Shown here in pieces: positions 44,451 to 56,293 of a stretch of DNA of 64,000 nt. The notes below the pieces were generated by a model that saw only the letters and a list, made by a program, of their open reading frames with translations, made no database searches and was not told where the DNA came from. Both the position numbers and the translations under genes were made by a program. Source of the stretch: Halichoerus grypus (Eukaryota > Chordata > Mammalia > Carnivora > Phocidae); contig NC_135726.1 of assembly GCF_964656455.1 (NCBI RefSeq), positions 9,376,394 through 9,440,393 of the forward strand, read 5' to 3'. Each line of letters opens with the position of its first letter. Within the stretch, counting starts at the first letter, position 1.

Positions 44451-46842
44451 CGACTATCGTCCATCATCATCATCGAATCACTCAGCTCAGGGTCAAGGTT
44501 GACTTACGACCCACCAGGTGAGGGTTGACTATCACACCATTAACATGTCAGGATTTCCTAATAAAATATAGCCATGTTATCTCAGAAACGAAGAGCTGTA
44601 TCTGCACAATCCACAGATTACTCACGAGCCCCAGGAATCTGTATTAAAGTTTTCCCACCTTTGGCAATACTTTTTTAGACTCCATATTTTTCACAAACAA
44701 ATGTTATTTCCAGAATATGTCCTTGGGAGCTTTCTGCATTAAAAAGAGAAAAAGAAAAGGAAAGAAGCTTGGTTAAGTCCTATGGTCCAACCTAAAGTTT
44801 CAAGCGAGTTTCATTTTTAATTATGTCTCCTTGTCAAATGGTCCAATGTCATCAAGGCAAGACCTCACTCTGACTAATCTCAAAGACTCCGTGATATATG
44901 AGGGATGCTAAGAAAGACCAGCCCCAGTCTAATGCAGCCCCTATGCCATAGACATGAAAAAGTGAAAACAGGATTGGCCTTGAGGTATTCCTCTGGGTGG
45001 ACAACTGTAAATGCAGAGAGGTGAGAGTCAGTTTTCAGGCGTGACCCCAAATAGAACATGACTCTCCTAGACAAGAGCAGTTTAAATACCTTCCTATTGC
45101 CTCAACATGGACCACTGCTGGTCAGAGCATCCCGTGCAAAGAATCCAGTGAACTTGGGACTCACTAGGCACATACATAAAGCAGGGGGCCAACTTTATAT
45201 ATAATGGGAATGTAACTGGATGAGTAGAGGCTGCAAAGCATCCATAGATGACAATAAGGGATCAGACACAAACATACCATCAATCCCAGCATAGATGGTA
45301 TGGAAGAAGGAATCCATGCGCCTCTTGAAAAAGGTTCAATAGAATCAGCCAGACAAGGAACCCCAGACAGGACCCTAATGAGGACCTGTATTCTTAGTCA
45401 CAATAAGGGACTCATCTGCTTTCTTCAATAAGAGAAACCAAAACTTATCAGAACCCACTGCATACCATTTATGGTAGCTATGAACATTCATGATTAACTG
45501 CAGCAGGATTCCATTCCAAAACAAAGGTCCCAGTTAGTCCTTTTGTTGTCTCAAGGTGAAGAACTCTATTAGGCACTGTAGACAAGATATTAGTACCCAG
45601 GGTGAGTATCCATCTTTAAAAACTGTAGGGTTCTGCCTTACTGAGACTCATCCCTCCCTAAGCTACACACTACACAGACCTACAGCAAATGAAAGATGTT
45701 CCCACCAAATAAATCCAAGGCGATCAGCCAAGGCTGAGCCATTGATAAGACAAAATATGTGGAAGGCCACAGTTCAGTGAAGAGGACGTGGTGTATATTA
45801 CCATGTGTACTCAGATGATTGACTGACAGTTCCTGCTTCCTAATGCTCATTGATTATGTATTAATAACATCACCAGCTTATGTTAGAAGGCATTATCTGC
45901 CAGGTAGACTTCTAATAGCTATTTAAGGAAAACATGCACATTACGGTCATTTTAATCATTATGGAAATTTAATCATCATGGAAATAAAACATGATTTGGA
46001 TAGAAACAAGTATTCTTCCCCAACTAGTCCCAGTGAGGGATGCAGGATTTCCGATCCAGAACACAGAAGATGGTAGCTAATCTCTTTTCATGACTGTAGC
46101 ATCAAGTCAACCCAGATATAAAACCCTAAGCGATCATTTGGAGAGGATGATTTATATGAACTGCACATGATATCTGCCCTATAACACCTAAACTGAATAT
46201 GGATATAGCAATGGACAGCAATCACTATGAACAATATGTCTTTATCACATTCCTTTTGAAATAGTTTTAATCTAAAGGAAATAAAGCAGTGGTAAGTACA
46301 ACCACAGCGGGATACAAGAGAGAGTATTAAATGCTCCTGGGAGGTTGCCAGTAAAATTAAATTTTCCCAATTTCTTACCCTTGTCAACTCACCAAAAATG
46401 CCAGACTTGCTATCTTTAACATAACGCACGGAGTCATGAAGCTAAATACTCATTTGTTTACGGGCGTGTTGTCTATCAGGACCCAGCCCTATCTGGGTCA
46501 AAAAAGAGGTCAGCTGTCTCCATGAAATTTAAGATTGTAAGACTCTCAAATTAGGAACAATGGTACATTTTACAAACATTATCATTATCTTTGAAATAAC
46601 TGAGCAAAATCAGCTGGCCCATTTATAAGTGCGTAAATAGAAAAGGAAATAAAATTGGTGAGCCCAGAGTGATTGATGCAACCTATTGAGAAAGCTTTTG
46701 TGTGAAAACTAAATTTTTCTTTTATCGCCATTTACCAAGACACTCATCATAGGAGGTAAAGGGAGGGTCCAGTATTATTTAAAAAAAAAAAAAAAACTGT
46801 CCCCCAACTGGTCTAAAACTGATATGGTTAAACTGCAAGCTT
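44451..46842. other. Unassigned noncoding stretch
   Basis: About 2.4 kb with no element I can name. A 113-codon open frame on the minus strand (46088-46429) has no recognised features. Confidence 0.45.
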
Positions 46843-46852
46843 TCAAATTGTT

Positions 46853-47052
46853 TTTTTTAAGATATTATTTATTTATTTGTCAGAAAGAGAGAAAGAGAGA
46901 GAGGGAGAACAAGCAGGAGGGGATCAGCAGGCAGAAGGAGAAGCAGGCTCCCTGATGAGCAAGGAGCCTCATGTGGGGCTCGATCCCAGGACCCTGGGAT
47001 CATGACCTGAGCCGAAGGCAGACGCTTAACTGACTGAGCCACCCAGATGCCC
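46853..47052 (-). mobile_element. CAN SINE, minus strand
   Basis: It starts TTTTTTAAGATATTATTTAT, has a GA-rich tract, CAGGCTCCCTGATGAGCAAG, CCTGGGATCATGACCTGAGC and ends AACTGACTGAGCCACCCAG. The flanks TCAAATTGTT (46843-46852) and TCAAATTATT (47053-47062) differ at one position. Confidence 0.95.
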
Positions 47053-47062
47053 TCAAATTATT

Positions 47063-48156
47063 TAATTAAAATGTTATCCTCATCATCAATTGAGTAATGA
47101 CTCCACATAATACTATAAGATAAATCTTTTTTAAAATCCTATTTCCCCAAATGGACAATTCTTCATTCCAAAAAATAAATAAATAAATAATCCGTATTCA
47201 AAAATAAAAACCAAAAAAAATAAGCAGAAGAAGTCACTAATCCCCCCTCCAGAAGTTCATATTCCTAAAACAAGAATATAAAGTCTACTTCCCAGTTTTC
47301 TTGCACATCCCTTGGGACACAAGCCCCACAACAGGGGTCTTTGCTGCATTCACTGCTACACTCCCCGCGCCTAGAACTGTGCCTAGTAACCTTGACAGCC
47401 ATGACTGGCTGGATGGCTGAGGGGCTGTCTGAATGCAGTACTGCTCTGGGATCTACGGGAGATGAACACCTGTCCTAGGTGGGCCCCAACCTTCAGAAAG
47501 CACCGTGTATCAACTAGAGACGAAATACGTTTACCGGAAAACGCACTGGTGCCTCCATTACTTGAGATCTGCTGCTGAACATTTGTGGAGCGGACATGTT
47601 ACCCTAAACATCCACTCCGGTGACTGCCACTGGTCAGGCCCCAGAAAATCACTGCTCCACATCTCTCTTGCCCTCCATCTTTGAAACAAAAGACCCCTGT
47701 ATCGGAATGCCCTTGTGGTTTGTGGTGAGCTGCTCCCAAGTTCAAGAAAAGAAAATGCTTCTGGGTATCAAGAGTATTTGAGTCTTACAAGCTTTCAGAT
47801 AACAGAAAAGACAAATTAATTAACGTGTCAAATCCTTTCTCTCAGATAGCCTGAATTGGAAAGATTCTTGTATAATAAAGTACTGTGTCCCAGAAGTACA
47901 GAGTATCAGTTTTCTTGGGTTCCAATTCGTGATGTGAGAGGTGCTTACAGACTGGCAGATACTCACAAGTACAGGTAGCAGCTAATATTAAGGCATCCCT
48001 ATCACTCTTAAATGTGTGTATTTGCAGGACTCGATGTAACACACATAAAGCATGGTATCATTTCTCTTCATTGCCCACTAGATAGACAGTCCATGCTAGA
48101 ATTTCAAATTTTTTTATCTCTATAAAAATATGTGGTGTGATTTAATTGTTCTTTTA
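47063..48156. other. Noncoding stretch, with a possible L2 terminus at 47320-47400
   Basis: GGGGTCTTTGCTGCATTCAC, CCGCGCCTAGAACTGTGCCT is like the L2 3' end in sense orientation but lacks the terminal repeat. An A-rich AAAT tract lies at 47170-47222. No gene seen. Confidence 0.35.
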
Positions 48157-48168
48157 AAATTAAACTTT

Positions 48169-48446
48169 GAGGGGAAGAATGAAGGGGGGGAAATCGGAGT
48201 GGGAGACGAACCATGAGAGACGATGGACTCTGAAAAACAAACTGAGGGTTCTAGAGGGGAAGGGGGTGGGAGGATGGGTTTCCCTGGTGATGGGTATTAA
48301 AGAGGGCACGTTCTGCATGGAGCTCTGGATGTTATGCACAAACAATGAATCATGGAACACTACATCAAAAACTAATGATGTATGTATGGTGATTAACATA
48401 ACAATAAAAAATAAAAAATAAAAAAATTAAGACAAAAAATAAAATT
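48169..48446 (+). mobile_element. LINE-1 3' UTR, severely 5'-truncated, with target-site duplications
   Basis: It starts within the 3' UTR and carries ACCATGAGAGACGATGGACT, GATGGGTATTAAAGAGGGCA and CACTACATCAAAAACTAATG, closely parallel to the L1 at 4034-5304. It ends in an AATAAAAAATAAAAA-type tail. A 12-base duplication AAATTAAACTTT flanks it at 48157-48168 and 48447-48458. Confidence 0.93.
48254..48278 (+). other. G-quadruplex-capable tract in the L1 3' UTR
   Basis: G runs of 4, 5, 3 and 3 with short loops, at the position equivalent to the tract at 5123-5146 in the other young L1 of this window. Confidence 0.7.
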
Positions 48447-48599
48447 AAATTAAACTTTAATTTTATGAAGTCTTACAGTCATTGTTTGAAAAAAGTGTTT
48501 TGTGAATCACTAAAAATGTTGATAATCTTTTAGTTTTCATTACATACTTTTAAAGACAAACAATATGAAAGTATATAACCATAATTTGAAATTTTCAAC

Positions 48600-49080
48600 T
48601 TCTTACATTTGCTTTAGTTTACATTTTTGTGAACTACATAGTATTTTATACTTTGGATCATCATAATTTAACTCAATTGCTAAATATTTTAAGTGGGTTT
48701 TTCCATTGTATAAATAATATGGGCATAAACATCACTGTACATAAATTTGTGGGTGTATCTTTAAAAATTCCTTTAAGATATTTTTCTACTATGAAAATCC
48801 TAGGTGAAAAACATTTCTACACTTTTGAGAGACACCTCCATATTAACCTTGAGAATGAAGATGAGAAATAATACTTCCTGCCCACAGTGTTTGGGAATGC
48901 CCCTTCCGTGCTACTCCAATACAGTGTATTAACAGTTTTCACCTGTTAATTTGACATGTATAAAAGTTGAATGCACTTTCTAAGTTGTTTCTTCCTTGCT
49001 AGTAAGCCTGAATGTTTTCCAAATATTTATTGATCATTTCAACGACATTTTAGGCTTTTGCCAATTGTCTTACTACTATA
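48600..49080 (-). mobile_element. Old L1 ORF2 region, minus strand
   Basis: TTCCATTGTATAAATAATAT then GGGCATAAACATCACTGTAC recalls the complement of the L1 ORF2 segment around TTTATAATAGC. Farther on, TTCACCTGTTAATTTGACAT and CAAATATTTATTGATCATTT follow the same order. It is strongly diverged and not open in ORF2 frame. Confidence 0.5.
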
Positions 49081-50384
49081 TCTTTTTTTTTTTTTAATTT
49101 TAGCTTGTTGATTTGTTGGAGCTGTTTATTTATTAAGCAGAAGAAATATCTGAAAAGACATCTTAAAAAATCCTATTACTAACTCAAATACGTACTTACA
49201 AAACTGATTCAGAATTGTGCTTCTTTTATTAATGTGGTGCTAAATTACTTTATGAGTTCTTAAAGATTCTTATTTTTGGCACGTTTGAGGTACGGAATGA
49301 GCAGTTCCCTGTGTTTCCATCTGTGAACACCAGTATTTGCAGGCCAAACACAAGTTTAAAGGAGACAGGGAAGTGAACTCTGTAAAGTGGAGATTTGTAG
49401 AGTGTGATAATGAGGCAAGTCGTTATGTTCTAACTGGTCTTAACTGCTCCATAAATGTTTCCTTTACCCTGTAAACTTTAAGGTCAAGATAATATGAGGA
49501 GCACTTAAAGCAAAGAAAAGCCATGTGGGCCTTGGCTAGGGAACATGCTGTTTCGGTGGCGGGGGCGGGGGCAGGTGAAATCTGGAATACTCTTTAACTA
49601 GCATATGAACACATAAAAAATGTATTTTCTTCTCAAGCACTAACTGCTAAACTGAACAAAGAACAACTAGGCTGCATCACTCACCTTCGAGGAAGTTCCT
49701 AGGAATGCCAAGAAAGTGACAAGCCCCAAAGAGGGTTTGTTTTGTTCTCCAAAGCAGGGCCCTGGTAAACAGGCCAGGAACATACAACAGGCTGTAGAAT
49801 CTGAGGGATAATCTAGCTCTCTGAAGAGCAAGATCATCTCTGCAGGAATTTGGTTTCACACCATTTGTGATATGTTAATACCCAAAAAGTGCCTGTCATT
49901 ATTAAATCTCCCAGCAAAACTATATTTAGATTATCTAGCCTATTTTGTAATCCTTTTTTAATCCCAGAAAATGAAGAGCTAGCAATATATGGTAGAATTT
50001 ACTGGTACTTTAACAGTGGAATTGCTCCTCACAGTTATTAATGCTGTGATGAGACTGGTTTCCCTTTTGTAAAAGCGGCTAAAATATACTTTTTTGGATT
50101 TCCTTCAAACCTCATTAGAGAAGTCGATGGATTATTGGTTAGTGTCTGAAACATCTTAAATGTCACAAGCCAGGCCTTTGAAATAAAATATTTTTAATTA
50201 TATGGAGGGTATCTTAATAAATAGGCAAGTCAAGATTCATAATTTGCACTATTAAGTTTTTTCTATAGCAGAATCATTATACAATATGGCCTGGATGTTT
50301 TTATGGTTCTTTTTCTAGGAAACAAAGTTTGGGACATTTTGTATACATTGTCTCTGATTTTTTAGGCCAATAGAAAAACAGTGG
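49081..50384. other. AT-rich noncoding stretch with one G-rich spot
   Basis: No element recognised. GGCGGGGGCGGGGGCAGG at 49557-49574 is a GC-box-like, G-run-rich spot that stands out in AT-rich surroundings. Confidence 0.4.
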
Positions 50385-50510
50385 AAATATATTCCGTTCC
50401 TGTTTCAAGGAAGAAAAAAATCCTATGCACAGAATGGTTATTTGTCCCAGGTCACACAGCTGGAGAGGGGTTGAAAGAACCAAAATCTATGTCTTAGAAC
50501 CCCAAGAGTT
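50385..50510 (-). mobile_element. MIR SINE fragment
   Basis: CAGAATGGTTATTTGTCCCA, GGTCACACAGCTGGAGAGGG and the following AACCAAAATC fit the tRNA-like half of MIR on the complement. Confidence 0.55.
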
Positions 50511-51529
50511 CCAAAAGCTGTTCAAATCACTTTTCCACTCCAAGCATCAGAGCATGTGTGATAACTGTTCTCAATCTTTCCAAAAGAATGAAGAAGCTGT
50601 GATCTAATTACAAAGTCTCCCAATAAACAAGGAATGAGGGGTGAGAGGAAATCTCCCTGGCCAGACTTTGTTCCTTAGTTTTAATTGTGTGGTTGCAGGG
50701 GGCTGGCGAGAGTAAACAGCAGTGCCTCCCACTGGGCTCCCTGCAGGAGTGAGATTCTGCCCATGATTTATACGGCTGGAGACACACAGGAAGAGTCTTG
50801 TCACTCAATCCCCGCTTCCATCTCTGGCTCTGAGGAGCCTGTAACTGTCAAACGGCATTCCCCAAATCCATCAATACTGCCGGCTGCCATATAAATACCC
50901 TGCTGCTCTAGAGGTTGCAAATATTTCAATCATTCTACAGACCTGCAGCAGCATCTGAGCAGACATGGGAGAAAACTCGTGAAATCTGATGGCTTTATTT
51001 ACTCTTCCAACGTAAGAGAAACACACACGCCTAAACCTTCATTTACCAAATGTTGACTGGGAGATTAGAAAAACAACAGATGACAGCCAGTGTGTCAGCC
51101 TAGAAGAATCACAAAAATCCTTCTTTAAACAATCTAGCAACCAGATGAAGACTCCAGGCCAGGAGCCCGTGTGTGTGTTTAAGAAGTTCATGGGGCCAGC
51201 AGCATTCCTTTGGATTGTAAAGAAATGGATATGGACTCAAGTCCAAAGCCAAAAGCGCCAGGAAGTGAAGATTTCCTTGGCCTCACCTGAAGCAAATATA
51301 TCTAGATTAAATTCTAAGAATCAAAACCCAGGAGAACAGGGCTGCATGTATGGTTGTTCAGTTTGTAGACTGAACCATTCAATGGGTCACCATTTACATA
51401 GACGACAATGTGAATGGAGTTTTGCACTGGTATACAATCACAGATAACTCAAGATTGTAGAGAGGGGCATCTGGGCCATTTTATCACCCACCACTATCCT
51501 GCTCTGTTTTCTATCCATATTTAAGAATG
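50511..51529. other. Unassigned noncoding stretch
   Basis: No recognised repeat or coding signal. A 100-codon open frame (51145-51447) starts at an ATG but has no recognised features. Confidence 0.45.
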
Positions 51530-51740
51530 AACTCATCAATCATTCATTCATTCACAAACACTAACTGAATGCAAATGAAATGTGAATCTCATTCAATCCT
51601 GCAAACACTTTTTTGGGTAGACACTGTTCTTCCCATTTAGCAAATGATAAAACTGAGGCAGAAAGAGATTAGTTGTTTGGAGGTGGGGATCACAAAGCTG
51701 TGTTTTCTGAGCGTGAACCCACTGTACTTCTCTCCTGGAT
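51530..51740 (-). mobile_element. MIR SINE fossil
   Basis: AATCTCATTCAATCCTGCAA, GGTAGACACTGTTCTTCCCA, TTTAGCAAATGATAAAACTG and GATCACAAAGCTGTGTTTTC follow the MIR complement. A short CATTCATTCATTCA run precedes it. Confidence 0.8.
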
Positions 51741-51809
51741 GGAGCTGCTAGGTTCATTAGAGCAAAAAGTTCCTTTCTCAGCAATGACTTTTAAGAGTCA
51801 AGTTCTTGG

Positions 51810-52207
51810 GGGCACCTGAGTGGCTCAGTCGGTTAAGCATCTGACTTCGGCTCAGGTCATGATTTCAGTGTCCTGGGACTGAGCCCTGCGTCGGGCTCCC
51901 TGCTTAGCGGGGAAATTTACTTAGGATTCTCTCTCTCTCCCTCTCCCCTCTGCCCTCTGCCCCCAAATAAATAAATAAAAATTTTTTTTAAGATTTTATT
52001 TATTTATTTGACAGACAGAGAGACACAGCGAGAGAGGAAACGCAAGCAGGGGGAGTGGGAGAGGGAAGGAGCAGGCTTCCCGCTGAGCAGGGAGCCCGAT
52101 GTGGGGCTCGCTCCCAGGACCCTGGGATCATGACCCAAGCTGAAGGCAGATGCTTAACGACTGAGCCACCCAGGCACCCCTAAATAAAATCTTAAAAAAA
52201 AAAAAAA
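51810..52207 (+). mobile_element. CAN SINE (plus) interrupted in its tail by a second CAN SINE
   Basis: The outer element starts GGGCACCTGAGTGGCTCAGT, runs through the CT tract to CCCAAATAAATAAATAAA (about 51980), and resumes as TAAATAAAATCTT plus poly-A at 52181-52207. A 14-base duplication AGTCAAGTTCTTGG at 51796-51809 and 52208-52221 flanks the whole, showing that the tail belongs to the outer SINE. Confidence 0.95.
51981..52180 (-). mobile_element. CAN SINE, minus strand, nested in the tail of another CAN SINE
   Basis: It starts TTTTTTTTAAGATTTTATTT and ends ACTGAGCCACCCAGGCACCC then C. A nine-base duplication TAAATAAAA is seen at 51972-51980 and 52181-52189. Because it lies in opposite orientation to its host, the two form a long imperfect inverted repeat. 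Confidence 0.94.
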
Positions 52208-52369
52208 AGTCAAGTTCTTGGACAGCAGAGGTAGGAAAGCAGGATCTGGAAGGATACAGTGAGACGGAGAGGACCAGTAGGCTTGGAAAGCAGTACTGGA
52301 GGCCAACTGCAATGGCTGAGTTTCAGTCTCTTGTTCACCTGGCGTAGGGCAGGCGTGGAGCCAGGTGGT

Positions 52370-52600
52370 GTGATGGACAGGCCCTGGGCCTGGGAGTCAG
52401 AAGAACTGTGCTCACATCTTGATATTGCATGGCCTTGATTATGTTACTAATTTTTCTGAGCTTTAATTTTCTCATCTATAAAATGGGAATAATAAAACCT
52501 CAGAGACATTTTGAGGAATAAACATGATTATGGATATATAGGGACTAGAAAAATGTCTGGCTATCATGGATCTTCAATAAACCGTGGATACTGTTATTAC
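52370..52600 (+). mobile_element. MIR SINE fossil, nearly full length
   Basis: GGGCCTGGGAGTCAGAAGAA, CTGAGCTTTAATTTTCTCAT, CTATAAAATGGGAATAATAA and CTCAGAGACATTTTGAGGAA match MIR in sense order. Confidence 0.88.
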
Positions 52601-54059
52601 TCACTGTTCTGGGATGTGTGATTCTTAGCTGGATCTCCAGCATCTCAAGGGTGTGCATTTTCCTAAGTGGGGTGTGTGGGTACAGGAAAAATTTGCTCTT
52701 CCTTCGTGCCTGCCTCCCCCAAAAAGACATTAGGAGAGTAAGTGTGCCCCCACACAGGAGTATGGCCTCTCGCTCTCTCCCCTCTACTCAAGTAGCAAAG
52801 AGACAGGTAACCGCAAAAGCTAATTTATCTGAAAGAATTGATATTTTTCTCTTTCCGCCATATAATTTCTTAATGACTCCTAAGTTTTTAGATCCTCTAA
52901 GTTTATTCGTTGAAGTTTCTTTTTCCTGCTTCTAAAAGGTAGCTGCCCCCTGACCACTGTTTTGGAAGTAAGGAAACCTGGGGACTTTTCTATAGGCTCA
53001 TAAAGACAGCGTGCCAGAAACAAGAAGGTATGGCAGGGGGCAGGGGGGACTGCACATGCCAAGACATCCTTATTGGTTATGGCAAATGTGAAACAGGCTA
53101 GAAAATCAGAGGCCCTGGAAAAGACTTATAAAAATAACAACGTGAGAGCTTACAGGCAAGGAACATGAAAGGGAGGCTGTGGGTGGCATCTGAAACATGT
53201 CGGAGACTGGGCTGGAAACTCGCCCTGAGCTGCCCTTGCAAAGTGACGCCTCTTTGGAGGTTCCTCCAATGGCCCCCATAATGGACAGGCCAAGGTGTGG
53301 CCCTGCCCACGGACACACGGAGAGTTTTCAGTCCCAATTAGAACTGAGAAAGGAGGGGCACAAGTCACAGCCTGTTCCTGATGCTTTCCAACAGGGCTCT
53401 GAGAGGGGGAAGTTGGAGAGCTGCCTCAAACAAATGTCTGAGTCATGGAGTAGAAGTGGCAAGTCTCTGTGCAAGAAGACAAAATGGATTTCTTTTTTAA
53501 TGTTCCAGATAATCCTTTATGGAATATTAAAGAAAAAAAAAAAAAGACCATCACACAGAGATCTCTCACAAGCAACCCTAGCTAAGTGAGGAGAGCAGAC
53601 CAGATGTCCTGAGTACATGGCTGGATGACTTTTGTTCTTGCCCAGGATCTGTACTATATAACGGGAAATGCCTCTTGAGTTGTTCTGGGAGACGGGGAGG
53701 GCAGAGCTGGAAAGTCAGCTTCTGGCCCTGCCTGGCACTCTGCGCACAGTGAAAACACACTCCAAATTTTACCACCTTAGCTCTCTCATTCCCAGGTCAC
53801 TCTTACATAACTCCAGCAATTAGTCTCTTGGGTTTTATTTCTTAAATTCCATTTTAGTGAAAGTAATGTTGTTCATTCTACTCTATGATTATTTAAAAAT
53901 AAAATGAAGCTTTATGTTTATGAAGTGGAATATCGTATTTCCCTGGCTCTTAGGAAATCTGTATTAGACTAACTTGAATCAACCACTGAACTGCTCGCAC
54001 GTGTTCATGAAATGACGGGTGCCCATGAGTCAGGAGAAGGAGATACTCTACGGAAAGCA
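52601..54059. other. Unassigned noncoding stretch
   Basis: No element recognised. A 130-codon hydrophilic open frame with an ATG (53197-53589) ends in a lysine run from an A tract; no family recognised and three other frames overlap it on the opposite strand, so I do not call it. Confidence 0.4.
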
Positions 54060-54270
54060 CAAAAATTATGAAACTAGGACATAATGGTGTCTTTCATGAT
54101 CCCAGCTCGACCACTTACTAACCCTGTGATCTTGAGCAGAGTATTTAACTCCTTAGTGCCCCAGGCTCGTCAACTACAATAACATTTATTCATAGCGTTC
54201 ATGTAAAGACTGGAAGACAAAACACATGCACAATGGTTAGCACAGGGTCTGGCAAAATAAGAGTTAATCT
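54060..54270 (+). mobile_element. MIR SINE fossil, nearly full length
   Basis: GATCCCAGCTCGACCACTTA, CTAACCCTGTGATCTTGAGC, AGAGTATTTAACTCCTTAGT and GGTTAGCACAGGGTCTGGCA are in MIR sense order. Confidence 0.85.
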
Positions 54271-54354
54271 GTAATATACATGATTATGATGATGATTACC
54301 ATCACTTTCATTAATGAATCACTGGTCTCTGACACATTAACAATGTTATGTGTT

Positions 54355-54480
54355 AGAAAGACTATGTATGACCTTAGGAGTATGACCTTAAGGAAATTAC
54401 TTAATCCATCTGAACCTCAATTTTCCCTCTTCTGCGAAATACAGAGAATAAAAGGGATCTCATGGGGATTCAAGGACTCG
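54355..54480 (+). mobile_element. MIR SINE fragment
   Basis: ATGACCTTAAGGAAATTACT then TAATCCATCTGAACCTCAAT and TTTTCCCTCTTCTGCGAAAT match the central MIR. It lies 85 bases after another MIR in the same orientation. Confidence 0.75.
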
Positions 54481-55130
54481 AGAAAGTAGATGCCAAATTT
54501 GTCTTTGCTCTCTTGCAAAATAGAGCTGGAAAATTTGAACAATTATTCTGATCTAAACAGAGAGTAGAGTCCGACATTTATAAAGGGCCTACGTAAATAG
54601 ATGATATTACTGCCACTATTTGCGTTTCTACCGGCCCCTATGCTGAATAATCAATAATAAATGTTGTTTAAACAAATGGTGTAATTTTCCAATCTGTGTT
54701 GTTCTAAACCGACCTTTGCTCCTCATTGCCATTTGTAATGCATGCATAATTCATTGATGAAGCAGAAGGAGAAACAAGGATGTTGGTCTAAGTGGCCCTT
54801 TTTGGGTTGTTTTTGATGATTTGTTATAACCCTATAAATAAAACAAAACTTGTCATTGTAAATACGTATTGTGTTATCTAGAGGTATATTTAGTGGGTAA
54901 AATAATAAAAACTAGCCTGCCTCTCCTAGAAATCTCAAGGTATAATTAATAGCTAGTAAGATTTATTCTAGAGCTTGAGAGCCCTAAAGTAGAAGGAAAA
55001 CTAAAGGCCACTGTCAACACAAATGCTAAAAGAAATACCTAAAGGGCAGAGCCATTTGCCATTTGCAGGAACTGTTTGCTAGCATACTTATCTGGGAGGT
55101 AAAAAGGGAGATTCTCATGGTGGAGCTATG
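54481..55130. other. Unassigned AT-rich noncoding stretch
   Basis: No recognised repeat or coding signal. Confidence 0.5.
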
Positions 55131-55224
55131 TGTGTATGTATATATACACACATACTTTTTAATAAATCATAAATCAAGGGGTTAGCAGGGCTAACTGGTA
55201 ACTTCAACTCCTGTCTGTTATTAG

Positions 55225-55259
<35 letters not shown>

Positions 55260-55360
55260 CCCTCCACCTGGACAGAATTATGTATACGAAAATGTGTATG
55301 TGCGTATACATACATAAACACACATACATATATATAAATGTATATATATTTTTTTAAATA
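55131..55360. repeat. Cluster of TA, TG, CT and CA microsatellites
   Basis: GTATGTATATATACACACAT at about 55135-55154, (CT)n passing into (CA)n at 55226-55259, and CATACATATATATAAATG with further TA at 55322-55350. The cluster alternates with two related non-repeat segments, so it seems to be part of a local duplication (55157-55230 and 55350-55426). Confidence 0.85.
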
Positions 55361-55430
55361 AAGCATAGATCAAAAGGCTTTCAGAGCTAGCTCCAGTCAA
55401 TGCTAACCCCAGTCTGCTGTTTGTTCACCA

Positions 55431-56105
55431 GCACACACTCACTGTGCAATAAACCCTTTCAATATGGGAGACAAGAGCAAGATGCCCCTCTGTCCCCAAA
55501 GGGCACCTCTGTGTGCTCCCTCAGATCATAGCTGATGACATATCAATGAAACGGTGCTTGCTCTGGTCCCGGAGATCAAAATGAGGGCTTAACCTGCAAT
55601 TTACTCTACAAGTCCCATGATACTTGCCAGATCTGAAGACTTCATTCTAACCTTCCCTGCTGAAAAAATAATCAAATACTCCAGCAAAGATGTATTGACA
55701 ACTCTTAATTAACCATGCTAATGGGGGTAAGAGAGAGCATGGATAAATGAAATCCACACATAACCTAAAACCTTCATTTGGCATTAATTTCCCACTTCTC
55801 CTTCACTAAACCTTGCAGGGGGGTGAGTATGAGTACTTGCTTTAACAACAGAATTACTTGATGTCCACGTCTGCACTGTGCCAGTCATTCGTTTGGACAA
55901 GCTAATGAGCAAGGAAGTGGTCCAGAGCACCGTGTGTTCCAAAGGTACTGGGGTTTGGTGGTAATGTTTTTGTATTCTTTTGGATACAAGTAAATATATT
56001 TTAGATGGCTTTTAGAATGAGGTTAGCTGGAATAGTTTTGTAGCAATACAGGTTGACCTGCTGGAGACTTTCTGGTTCCTTCCCTATCATTGTTGCTATT
56101 CAAAC
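55431..56105. other. Unassigned noncoding stretch
   Basis: No recognised repeat or coding signal. Confidence 0.5.
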
Positions 56106-56121
56106 AGAAAGGGAAGGAGGG

Positions 56122-56293
56122 AAGCCTGGGTGGCTCAGCTGGTTAGCCCCGCATCACGCTCCGCACTCAGTGGGGAGTGTGTTGGAGATTCTCTCCCTCC
56201 CTCTCTCTCTACCCTCTCCCCACTCATGCTCGCTTGCTCGCACTTGTGCTCGCTCTCTCTCAAATAAATAAATAATTCTTAAAAAAAAAAAAG
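56122..56293 (+). mobile_element. CAN SINE with internal deletion of the B-box region
   Basis: GCCTGGGTGGCTCAGCTGGT (A box) is followed at once by TAGCCCCGCATC, skipping the GGTCATGATCCCAGGGTCCT and B-box-like segment present in the other copies. The CT-rich tract, AAATAAATAAATAATTCTT and an A tail follow. The flanks AGAAAGGGAAGGAGG and AGAAGGAAAGGAGAGG form an imperfect duplication. Confidence 0.9.

Noticed and set aside
53197..53589. 130-codon hydrophilic open frame
   Set aside because: It ends in a lysine run from an A tract, and three frames on the opposite strand are open over the same bases. Evidence is too weak for a gene call.
55226..55259. CT/CA tract considered as a SINE CT-region remnant
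   Set aside because: No SINE head, promoter region or A tail adjoins it; a compound microsatellite explains it.
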